A stretch of DNA of 64,000 bases from the NCBI GenBank assembly GCA_016235595.1, contig JACRJX010000041.1, forward strand, positions 434,001 to 498,000. The letters run 5' to 3'. Shown here one piece after another: positions 20,301-26,033 of the stretch. This DNA comes from Verrucomicrobiota bacterium (GTDB lineage: Bacteria > Verrucomicrobiota > Verrucomicrobiia > CAIQCK01). Under the pieces are notes generated by a model. That model saw only the letters and a list, made by a program, of their open reading frames with translations. It was not told where the DNA came from and searched no databases. The stretch's first letter is position 1. Each line of letters begins with the position of its first letter. The translations under genes were made by a program, and so were the position numbers.

Positions 20301-22226
20301 AGCATCAATCAAATCGAGGCGATAGCTTTCAATCCGCCATTCGCCATTAGGTTGCAGCGCGGCGACCACCGTTTCCATCGCCGTCCGCTCGTTGCCGAAA
20401 GTGGTCTTGCAGCGGGTTTCATGGCGTATCCCGACGTTAAGCCAACAGAAAGGAAACTGTTCGCGCCGCACAGCTTTGCCCAGCGGGCGGCGGTTCTTTT
20501 CCATCCGCGCCATCCATTCATCCTTGCCAACGTCCCGCTGAAAATACGGGGCAGCCAGCCCCCAAGCCCGCGCATAATCCTCATCCTCCAATGCCTGCCA
20601 GAACTGCAGAAGGGGCAGCGGATTCGCTGCTTGTTGAGCGAGTCTGCTCGACGCCGGGACACCAAAAACCGGCGTATCCAGCGACATCAACTGATCCACC
20701 GGCATTGTCTGTCCGCGTCGGATGCGGATGCCGGTAATCATGAGCGCAGAGAAGAACGTAACAAGCATGGCGTTTGTGTTGATTCTTTCCTCCAAGGCCG
20801 AGGATGCCACAATCGTTGCGACCTCCATGATGGCCAGCATCAGGACGAAGGAGAGCAGGACACCGGGCCAATTGACGACCGCCTTCCCGCCGCGCCGCCC
20901 TACGACGACGAATTGCCGCGCCGATGGTTCCCCTCGTTTGCTCCGGGCAGCCATCTCGATCATGAAAGCAACGCCAATCAAGCCAAACAGACCCGCGAGA
21001 CCGAAGAAACCAAAACACCCTTGCCATTCGGGAGATACGTAGCCAAAGCAACCAAGCGAACCGAGAAAGCCAAGCGCGGAGAGATTCGCGCATTTGAAGG
21101 CCAGCGGAGACGTGAAAGTGATGCCGAACAAGTAGCCAATGAAATGGCCCCAACCCATCGTCGGGGATTGCCACGTCTGGCCCGCCGCAGGCGCGCTTGC
21201 CGGCGCAGTCTGGGCGGATGCGCCGGGTGAAGGTGGAGTGGTCGCGATGGTCTCCACCTGCGTCTTGACTTCACTGACTTGCTGGTAGCGCCGCGAAGGT
21301 TCCTTCTCCAGTGCGCGCAAGACGACCTCGTCGAGGCGCACGTCAATGACCACCTTTTTCGACGGCGGCTCGAACTTGCCCTTGGGCAGTTCGCCGGTGA
21401 GCATCTGGTAAAACACGACGCCCAGTGAGTAGATGTCGGCCCGGTGATCCACTTCCGACGGATGTTCTGTCTGCTCCGGGGCCATGTACTGCGGCGTGCC
21501 CATCACCAAGCCCCCATCGGTCTGCGCGGGAAGAGGCGCAACGGCCCCGCCAGCGGCGGTTGTTGCCGGTTCGCTCGCGACGATCTTGGCCACGCCAAAA
21601 TCGGCGATCTTCACCTGACCGCCTTTGCTGAGCAGGATGTTCTCCGGCTTTATGTCGCGGTGGACGATGCCGCGGTCGTGCGCGAACTGGAGCGCGTCGC
21701 AGATGGGCGGAACAAAGGCCAGCGCCTCTTTCGGTGTGACGCGGCCTGCGTTGAGCAACTGCCGCAGGTTCATGCCGTCCATGAATTCCATCAGGAAGTA
21801 GAACAACCCGTCGGCCTGCCCGAACTCGTAGAGCGTGACGATGTTCGGATGGTTGAGCTTGGCCAGCGCCCGGGCCTCGCGTGTGAACCTCTCGGCAAAC
21901 TTTGGATCGTGGCTGACGGCGGGCGGCAGGATTTTCAGCGCGACGATCCGGTCGAGATGTTTCTGGCGCGCTTTGTAAACCGCGCCCATGCCGCCCTGGC
22001 CGACGAGCGAGAGGATTTCCAACTGCGGGAAAAGTTTCGCCAGATCAGCAACGCTCGGCGGCGTGAATGGCGCTGCTCCGGGCGGCAGCGCGGTATCGGC
22101 GGCAGCGCCTTGCTTGAGCAGGCACGCTGGGCAAAGTCCCGCCAGCGCGCCCGCCGGCAACGCGGCGCCGCATTGAGGGCATGTGTTTCCGTTCGGCATG
22201 GCCGGATTCGCCTGTGACGTATTCAT
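14313..22226 (-). CDS. Giant membrane Ser/Thr kinase with SPase I-like, SecD-P1-like and LTxxQ modules
   Basis: The 2637-residue product reads: zinc ribbon (Cys16, 19, 32, 35); a complete Ser/Thr kinase (about 70-330: GQGGMG 76-81, Lys98, HRD 189-191, DFG 209-211); hydrophobic segments (360-500); DUF4019-like domain (about 540-645); more membrane segments (695-950); an S26 signal-peptidase-like domain (about 930-1035) with Val960 and Gly997 where catalytic Ser and Lys would be; duplicated beta domains (about 1050-1165 and 1733-1865) flanking helices, a pseudopilin-like piece (about 1320-1420) and four more membrane helices (about 1490-1620); a SecD P1-head-like domain (about 1870-2000); and LTxxQ repeats (about 2285-2637). 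The kinase is catalytically intact. The SD GAGG precedes the ATG. A shared 33-bp element lies just upstream. Sensor role inferred. Confidence 0.88.
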   Translation of the reverse strand: MNTSQANPAMPNGNTCPQCGAALPAGALAGLCPACLLKQGAAADTALPPGAAPFTPPSVADLAKLFPQLEILSLVGQGGMGAVYKARQKHLDRIVALKILPPAVSHDPKFAERFTREARALAKLNHPNIVTLYEFGQADGLFYFLMEFMDGMNLRQLLNAGRVTPKEALAFVPPICDALQFAHDRGIVHRDIKPENILLSKGGQVKIADFGVAKIVASEPATTAAGGAVAPLPAQTDGGLVMGTPQYMAPEQTEHPSEVDHRADIYSLGVVFYQMLTGELPKGKFEPPSKKVVIDVRLDEVVLRALEKEPSRRYQQVSEVKTQVETIATTPPSPGASAQTAPASAPAAGQTWQSPTMGWGHFIGYLFGITFTSPLAFKCANLSALGFLGSLGCFGYVSPEWQGCFGFFGLAGLFGLIGVAFMIEMAARSKRGEPSARQFVVVGRRGGKAVVNWPGVLLSFVLMLAIMEVATIVASSALEERINTNAMLVTFFSALMITGIRIRRGQTMPVDQLMSLDTPVFGVPASSRLAQQAANPLPLLQFWQALEDEDYARAWGLAAPYFQRDVGKDEWMARMEKNRRPLGKAVRREQFPFCWLNVGIRHETRCKTTFGNERTAMETVVAALQPNGEWRIESYRLDLIDAVPATPPAPSAVSVPASTGPEPRPPQGGTPTAGAAAQPAVATGEVWRRLHWPDVLLFCGTLGLAVLGVNLAIALMLWLLTEEPWPMFQPRELPWVFGLMAVCVLMRIAALKLGASDAARPAAAPAAKVSTARKIVGALLVMVMAAVMAVGVTVLTWAWTRTISATGLVDSYSVADMARIAVWIAIAIVVGWLILRHVWRAPGKPRLSLVVQREGQRVIHWPVVRIALLRIGVILAVLWFVQAGAFIIAVLTLLLLLKLAFSLIRGWTMPLDQLSGWRPEAVASAQHRGPRLFWGILVGVAVALAVRTWVVVPYYAASDVVAPEIPQQSYVWVSKLARTYSPGDIVVYRAGSKAMLGRVAQAGPANGTLQVGRGNVPPQSVPVSSVVGKVIFNTRVAAPLPAHPRVPPTPNAFPTISSVVVHHRRVVIEGCGSTGARFVIGVGKGHLSCFLKDSPFTATIERPMWGRGFNCTIKDPRGNVLFTAGGNSVGPMTEQQGRIVFCEGTLSSEPDGAYVIGEFRPDSGLPSPITVRVEKPSATKTLANAKLEVLRVQLRQAREALLLSEARFKTGTLAFPEFQAAKDKVELLEAEITGDPVQVARVRLAAAQRQLQHAEALFKGGVMAAPDYQAAKNAVELRQAELRVAEVEASQTGMPAAIPAGATSSQTNSPPAIIVGSYDFRKSDAYRKLSAEDREKLEQVTRDFMLLWTSLERFADEHDGQLPDTLDQLVPQYFSELPADPFATAKTAQEGAAGYQKSKSGWGYRYRKGAPGNRAWIVASAGLPNFPYLAEKGNVGLGLCKGIWLSGKNFVSVKVVQKPIAQDAQSQTTPMPAPSQAAPEVLWSQQQTEQSMAYKIMVLVAGATALVIIVLSVWFGKKGDKPQRMGRLALCLCLGGLILPAMLIAMGVAPQTPPAISLWLGVIGITSLCELAAIVLGIIGWKSGAGKTAVIVAAVLPFLVGPGSLVASCVFGVVAGLKDGRARVEQRNRVYLERIEAVLRVETPKKLEGFHVRCDHLKVVVAQDWTRADIILTNPQELRSVGGSNVWVNIKGTLNARPVGDGHWEVTGNEQLGNVRFTVKWPENLKPSPVPQASADLPEIESVVVSADKAVVKQRNFNGEGMIFTFGTMTNRWTPGYLYLDTLFDVTIERGWFVRGVNWVVKSRHGIYASYRLDGPPGPMLGKIVFRPGTPAPEADGSYVIGEFNSETGQPLPIAVRLERESKQTASRAEAKPLPRLQFRLVADASDTAPTDTLADPGNNQPLHVRREILLDESAVARASVVVSPERGVSVEVDFNEAGGKRFAQITGANIGKRLAVIFNGKVLSAPTVMSVIRDKAVIAGQFTAAEAKAIVDALNASKGGKPSPAVQRRSVDKPVRDFPDTADLSTPETACAAWQRAVTRADAEALSDLSGLALRRDEVERSLCGLEKRDPNGMAVYQKAVADSRIVEVLTWRDDLASVITYLPLPPGKDRHPFSGRTFGRIDGEWKNLGEDRFPTADDTREAFARHADAAWKQLEKIRNERAKTPEDEPSMLEKQELAAFSVPPDERFHLVRSRHTWIGNDGEPLAYNEYDKQCSVIPAAYTVVLSRPGEGFSDFYGARTLSRWQSREDVSMDHPASEPLVNIVLPGAIDLPAYQLLWQPSVQQALKLSPEQRTRLQEISARYWPARRQIAGKELADTETAEYKDLAAQAVKARSGLVRPTSMGDKLPFSKELIVKLERQWSDTRREIEAVFKSEQLRALKELTFRTFAFGSGVMFEPGVLQRLGVPQDQQDQLSVLERQFRKEKQHRLRAMVRGKVQKMMAVLTPQQQAELRRQYSSDKNPEASCASFPYPMLPSRLPDSGAAEELGLTATQRQRVRKIVNAHRTTLGEFQMQEQKLAPGDEKGFQAIAGKRRQEKADLRKQIEAALTPQQWVAFKEIAFENQVVSSLRGALRDGSVHGLIELTEPQCAALRAIETEYFDQPQQIYCEMTDKALAAFTPAQQEKLRAEVDRLGW
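20215..20268. repeat. REP-like double palindrome embedded in the kinase coding region
   Basis: The segment has inverted outer ends (GTGTCCCG and CGGGACAC) and two inner hairpins (CCGCC/GGCGG with loop TTGA, and CCCGG/CCGGG around TTGAAG). This is the layout of an intergenic REP/BIME-like element, but here it lies in frame and encodes the low-complexity Ser/Pro/Gly linker (about residues 652-672) between the DUF4019-like domain and the next membrane segment. A simpler related hairpin (ACGCCGG/CCGGCGT, 20651-20675) encodes another linker of the same protein near residue 520. Confidence 0.55.
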
Positions 22227-22238
22227 ACACCTACCTCA

Positions 22239-22271
22239 GAAGCGAATCCGAGAATTTGTTACAGGAAATCT
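22239..22271 (-). promoter_or_regulatory. 33-bp element upstream of the kinase gene (copy A)
   Basis: This sequence matches 24853-24885 at 28 of 33 positions, including an uninterrupted identical 18-bp core (plus-strand ATTTGTTACAGGAAATCT). It fills the 45-bp gap between the LTxxQ gene (stop at 22272) and the kinase ATG (22226), followed by the SD GAGG. On the coding strand it reads CCTGTAACAAAT and ends in GCTTC. Position and conservation suggest a promoter, plausibly an ECF-dependent one, or an operator shared by the two genes. Confidence 0.6.
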
Positions 22272-23147
22272 TCACCGCGCCGGTGTTGGATCTTGCGAGC
22301 CGTAAACAAGGTTATGCAAGAGCTTGGCGCCTTCTCGCTTGCACTGAATGATCTTCTCGTAACCTTGTTGTTGCTCCGGCGTCAGCACGGCGCGCAACGC
22401 CTTTATTGTGTCATCGAGTATTTGGTCGCGAACAGCAATATCTGAAACTCCCTGTTTAGCAGCGTATTGTTGCTGAAGAATAGGGCTGATCTGTTCCTGT
22501 TGTTGCGGGCTGAGCTGGAGCCAGATGGACCATCGTATCAGTTCACTCTGAGCACTCACTTGCACCTCCCGGCTCCGCTCTTCGGCCCGGTATTGTTGAT
22601 AGCCAGTCCACTGCTCCGGGGTGAGGATCGGTTTGAAGATCCGTTCGTCCCGTTGATCATTGATTTCGCCCAGCTTGAGGTTGCCAGACATCATGGACTC
22701 TTCGTATTCTTTTTCCATCGCTTCCAGTACGGTCTTGGTTTGTTTATCGCTCAAGTGCAGGCGGACTGCCAGCGTGGCCAGTTCTGAAGCGTTTCCCTGC
22801 CGGACTTCTGTGGAGAAGCGCTTGTGCATTTCGGCGAACACGCGCCTGGCGGCGTCCTCCTCGGTTGCGCCCTCCGGCGCAGGCCCAATCGCCGCAGCCA
22901 CGGCGTTCGATAATCCTCCCCACAACACCCGATTCTCCGTTTTCAACCGCGCCACCTCCCGGCTCCGTTGGGCCAGCTTCTGCTGCAACTCCTCCACGAG
23001 ATAGGTTTGCACCGCCGGTTGCGTGGGCAGCATGCCGGCGGCTGTCGGTCGGGACACGCGCGGTGCCACCCGGGACACCCAGGGAATGGCCATGGCCACC
23101 GCCACGACCGCCGCTCCCCATGCGATATGGCAAACTTTCCTGTTCAT
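22272..23147 (-). CDS. Membrane-anchored LTxxQ (Spy/CpxP-like) protein
   Basis: The 291-residue product has an N-terminal membrane segment (about 8-26), a short linker, a coiled coil (about 50-75, LQQKLAQRSREVARLKTENR) and a helical domain with LTxxQ-type motifs: LHLSDKQ, ILTPEQWTGYQQY, LQLSPQQQEQ and VLTPEQQQGYEK. It is a clear paralogue of the protein at 9023-9925 and of the C-terminal half of the adjacent sigma factor. The anchored topology with the helical domain outside is inferred from the Spy/CpxP family. It lies 70 bp downstream of the sigma factor gene and directly upstream of the kinase gene, so sigma, LTxxQ protein and kinase form a three-gene set on one strand. The N-terminal linker is encoded by two direct copies of GTGTCCCG about 25 bp apart. 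Confidence 0.8.
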   Translation of the reverse strand: MNRKVCHIAWGAAVVAVAMAIPWVSRVAPRVSRPTAAGMLPTQPAVQTYLVEELQQKLAQRSREVARLKTENRVLWGGLSNAVAAAIGPAPEGATEEDAARRVFAEMHKRFSTEVRQGNASELATLAVRLHLSDKQTKTVLEAMEKEYEESMMSGNLKLGEINDQRDERIFKPILTPEQWTGYQQYRAEERSREVQVSAQSELIRWSIWLQLSPQQQEQISPILQQQYAAKQGVSDIAVRDQILDDTIKALRAVLTPEQQQGYEKIIQCKREGAKLLHNLVYGSQDPTPAR

Positions 23148-23217
23148 ACTGCTTCCGGCCTCCCGGCGGCGGTATCACGCGCCGGTGTTTGATTTCTTGC
23201 ATCGCCCGTCATGTTCG

Positions 23218-24753
23218 TCAGTCCCCATATATCTCGCGCCGTACCTTGATGAACTGCTCATAAGACAGTTGTTGCGCCGGCGTCAGCACAACACGCAACG
23301 ACTCCTTCTGCACGTCCTCCCATTGGTTCGCGCTGAGAGCCGGTCCGTATCGTGGGGTGGCGTTTAGTGCTTGAAGAACGGCGCGGGCCTGTTCCTGTTG
23401 TTGCGGGCTGAGTTGGAGCACCGGCATCAGTGCGGCCACTGTATTGTAGACCGACACTTGATGAAGGTGGCGCAAGTCATCGTCGAAGTACTGTTTTAAG
23501 CCGTGTCGCTGGTCGGGCGTAAATGTCTGCAAAACTCGATTCAGTTCCCCGGCTTGATGTTCACCGTCGTTGGCCTTCTCTTTTTCACCACGCTGTGATG
23601 ACCCTTTTGTAATGCTGTCAGCGGCCGAGTTCAGAAAAGCCTGCATGAGCCCGGCTTGTTCGTCGGTTAGGTGCAGGCGGGCCCTGAGGTAGGCCAGTTT
23701 CAAATCGGCTTCCAGCCGATACTCGGCGTCCACAGTCTTTTTGACTTCGGCATTAAAGTGGGCGACGAAATTTTCCACGTCCGCGGCTTTCAGCGCCGTC
23801 GCGGGCACCACGGCTGCCGCGCTCAACAGGGCCTCCCGCAACATCTGATTCTGCCTTCGCAGCCGCGCCACCTCCCGGTTCAGTAGAGCCAGCTCCTTCC
23901 GCAACTCGGCCGCCAGATTCGCCTGCGCCGGGGTGGTTTGCTCCAGCCCGGCCAAACGGCTTTTTTCCTCGCGCTGGTGAAGCCGGTGTTGTTGCACCAG
24001 CGGCATGGCGATGCCCGCGGCCACCACGGTGGCCGCCAGAATGAGTTTCGTTTTCGTCGTCAGGATCGCCGCCATCTTCGCGACGAAAACCGAACCGGCC
24101 GCGCCGCTTGCGGCCGCCGCTGCCAGCGAAGCAGCGCAGATGCTTGTCACCATCGCCGGCGGCGCCGCCACCGCCGCCTGCTCGCTCATCAATCCAGCCA
24201 GCGCCACCGCCGACAGCGCCACGCCCCGGCGCGTGAGCACGGCGCGAAGCTTCTCCAACGCGCGGGCAACCCGCTTCTGCGCGGCATCTTCGCCAATGCC
24301 GAGAGCCGAACCAACCGCGCGCAGGTCGCGGTCTTCAAGGAACCGCAACAACAAGGCCTCGCGGTCGCTGACGGCCAGACGGCCCAAGGCGTCGTCCAGC
24401 ACCGGCGCAAGTTGCGCCCAAACTGCGTCGGGAGATTCCGTGGAATTCATGATGGCAAACTCGCGTTCGCGCTCCCGGCGCCGCTGCTCGGAGCGCAATG
24501 CCTTGCTGGCCTCATAGAGCGTGTGATGATGCAGCCAGCCGGCAACGCTGCCTTCGCGCCGGAGCCGGCTCGCGTTTCGGGCCAACCCGATGAACACATG
24601 CTGTGTCACATCCGCCGCCAGGCCGTTGTCGCCATGGGTCCGGCGCAGCGCGGTGGCATAGACCAGATGGACGTGACGCTGAACCAATTCCGTGAACGCG
24701 CCGTCAGCGGCGTGTTCCACGAAATCCGTGAGCAGTTGGCCATCGTAATTCAT
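23218..24753 (-). CDS. ECF sigma factor fused to a transmembrane segment and LTxxQ domain
   Basis: The 511-residue product starts with sigma region 2 (about 10-88, LVYATALRRTHGDNGLAADVTQ includes the core helix) and region 4 (about 112-172, with an LGIGEDAAQKRVARALEKLR helix-turn-helix). Then follow an Ala-rich stretch, one membrane segment (about 236-254, KLILAATVVAAGIAMPLV), a coiled coil (about 279-308) and an LTxxQ domain (about 350-505: LHLTDEQ, TFTPDQR, LQLSPQQQEQ, VLTPAQQLSYEQF). A cytoplasmic sigma part and an outside LTxxQ part are the natural topology, so the factor is probably held at the membrane. Start choice is uncertain: ATG 24753 matches usual ECF N-termini (MNYDGQLL); ATG 24765 and 24813 are in frame. 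Release by proteolysis is a hypothesis. Confidence 0.88.
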   Translation of the reverse strand: MNYDGQLLTDFVEHAADGAFTELVQRHVHLVYATALRRTHGDNGLAADVTQHVFIGLARNASRLRREGSVAGWLHHHTLYEASKALRSEQRRREREREFAIMNSTESPDAVWAQLAPVLDDALGRLAVSDREALLLRFLEDRDLRAVGSALGIGEDAAQKRVARALEKLRAVLTRRGVALSAVALAGLMSEQAAVAAPPAMVTSICAASLAAAAASGAAGSVFVAKMAAILTTKTKLILAATVVAAGIAMPLVQQHRLHQREEKSRLAGLEQTTPAQANLAAELRKELALLNREVARLRRQNQMLREALLSAAAVVPATALKAADVENFVAHFNAEVKKTVDAEYRLEADLKLAYLRARLHLTDEQAGLMQAFLNSAADSITKGSSQRGEKEKANDGEHQAGELNRVLQTFTPDQRHGLKQYFDDDLRHLHQVSVYNTVAALMPVLQLSPQQQEQARAVLQALNATPRYGPALSANQWEDVQKESLRVVLTPAQQLSYEQFIKVRREIYGD

Positions 24754-24842
24754 GGTTTCACCCATATACAACCCGCTGTGAACAAGAATCCGACATTTTT
24801 TCGACTCAGACATAACCGGACTCGCTTCAGGTGAATCCACAT
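24750..24842 (-). CDS. Possible 30-codon upstream ORF coupled to the sigma gene
   Basis: The sequence AGGAAG precedes an ATG at 24842 that opens a 30-codon frame (MWIHLKRVRL at its start). Its TGA overlaps the sigma factor ATG at 24753 as ATGA. The distance from the shared 33-bp element to this ATG (10 bp) is similar to that from copy A to the kinase ATG (12 bp). The peptide is basic and hydrophobic and matches nothing I know. It may be a coupling leader peptide or chance; the frame is short and the sigma start itself is not certain. Confidence 0.3.
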   Translation of the reverse strand: MWIHLKRVRLCLSRKNVGFLFTAGCIWVKP

Positions 24843-24852
24843 ATCTTCCTGT

Positions 24853-24885
24853 GAAGCAAAACCGGAGATTTGTTACAGGAAATCT
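24853..24885 (-). promoter_or_regulatory. 33-bp element upstream of the ECF-LTxxQ sigma gene (copy B)
   Basis: This is the partner of 22239-22271 (28 of 33 identical, last 18 bp identical). It lies 100 bp upstream of the ATG at 24753 and 10 bp upstream of the small leader frame. If it is an ECF promoter, the sigma factor would control its own gene and the kinase gene; this is inferred from the conservation only. Confidence 0.6.
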
Positions 24886-24904
24886 GCGTCTGAGATTACT
24901 CTTT

Positions 24905-25219
24905 CTACAGTTGACTCCCATACCGGAAGGTCAACCGGCCGTTCCCGGCGACGGATTCAGTTGCCAGCTTGCCGCTGTTCTTCTGGATCGCACGGGCTGA
25001 GCCGATGTTCGCGGTATTGCACATGATCAAGACTCGTTTGGGTCACATCACACGTGCGTTTCCAACACCAAAGCCAGCATCTGCGTCGCATGACCTTTCC
25101 GACGCCGGGCCGCACCGAGGAGCCAACGTGCCCGCCGCGATGAACTCGCGCAGATAATCCCGCTATGCCTGCTCCATCTCCAGCGTCGGCTCGATCAGAC
25201 GGATGCGTCCGGTTTGCAT
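24905..25219 (-). pseudogene. Decayed GNAT N-acetyltransferase remnant
   Basis: Reading from the ATG at 25219 gives an N-terminal GNAT start (RIRLIEPTLEMEQA), then an in-frame TAG at 25163-25165, then RDYLREFIAAG. The middle reads in the next frame as RRRKGHATQMLALVLETHV, the acetyl-CoA motif A of GNAT proteins, and the first frame resumes with KRVLIMCNTANIGSARAIQ and a normal C-terminus ending at a TAG. The remnant therefore has a nonsense codon, two frame changes, a further stop and a missing middle section of roughly 50-60 codons compared with the usual 170-180 residues. It begins 6 bp after the SDR stop codon and was probably once the last gene of that operon. Confidence 0.75.
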
Positions 25220-25225
25220 CGGTGG

Positions 25226-26017
25226 TCACTTTTTCTTCGGCAATGCGCGTGTCGCGCCGGTGGAGATGCCGCCGTCCACCAGCAGCGTCTGACCGGTGAT
25301 GTAACCGCTCGCTTCCGACGCCAGAAACACCGCTGCGCCATCGAGGTCCTGCGGCTGACCGGGACGTTTCAGAGGGATGCGGTCGCAGAGATACTCGACC
25401 CACTCCTTGTTCTCATACATTACCGCGTTCTGCGCGGTCTTGAACCAGCCGGGCGCGAGACAGTTCACAGTGATGCCGTGGACGCCCCAGTCGTCGGCAA
25501 GACTCATCGTGAGCTGCTTCACACCACCACGACTCGCGCCGTAGGGGCCAAGTCCTGCGTAGCCGGCAACGCATGTCACAGAGCCGATGTTGATGATGCG
25601 GCCGTATTTCCGCTCAATCATGTGCCGCGCCACGGCCTGCGCGACGAAGAATGTGCCGCGCAGGTTGGTGTCGAGCACGAGGTTCCAATCATCCCAGGTC
25701 ACATCCAGCGCCGGCTTGCGAACGTTGCAGCCGGCGTTGTTCACGAGGATGTCAATCTTCCCGTAATGTGCGACGGCGGCGGCCACCATCTGTTGGATGC
25801 TGTCGTGGTCGCGCACGTCGAGCGCCAGCGGCAACGCGCGGCGGCCGAGCGATTCGATTTCCTGCTGGAACGGCGCCAGCGTTTTCGTGTCGCGGCTGGT
25901 GATGACGAGGTCTGCGCCGGCGTGGGCAAGCGCGCGGCCGAGATACTGGCCCAGCCCACGGCTCGTGCCCGTGACGATGGCAACGCGGCCGGTGAGGTCA
26001 AAGAGGTTGGTGTTCAT
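25226..26017 (-). CDS. SDR family NAD(P)-dependent oxidoreductase
   Basis: The 263-residue product is a classical short-chain dehydrogenase. Visible: the cofactor loop TGTSRGLG (about 17-24), NNAG (about 91-94), and the catalytic Ser (GSVTCV) with the Y-x3-K position. The last reads YGASRG, so the Lys of the usual YxxxK is replaced by Arg. The closing segment with SGYITGQTLLVDGG is typical of gluconate 5-dehydrogenase/KduD-like members. It likely oxidises or reduces a sugar acid or polyol; the Lys-to-Arg change may lower or alter activity. It follows the MDR dehydrogenase by 16 bp, and a beta-propeller gene heads the same strand, so these may form a sugar-oxidation operon. Confidence 0.88.
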   Translation of the reverse strand: MNTNLFDLTGRVAIVTGTSRGLGQYLGRALAHAGADLVITSRDTKTLAPFQQEIESLGRRALPLALDVRDHDSIQQMVAAAVAHYGKIDILVNNAGCNVRKPALDVTWDDWNLVLDTNLRGTFFVAQAVARHMIERKYGRIINIGSVTCVAGYAGLGPYGASRGGVKQLTMSLADDWGVHGITVNCLAPGWFKTAQNAVMYENKEWVEYLCDRIPLKRPGQPQDLDGAAVFLASEASGYITGQTLLVDGGISTGATRALPKKK

Positions 26018-26033
26018 GGTTTTCGTTCGGATT

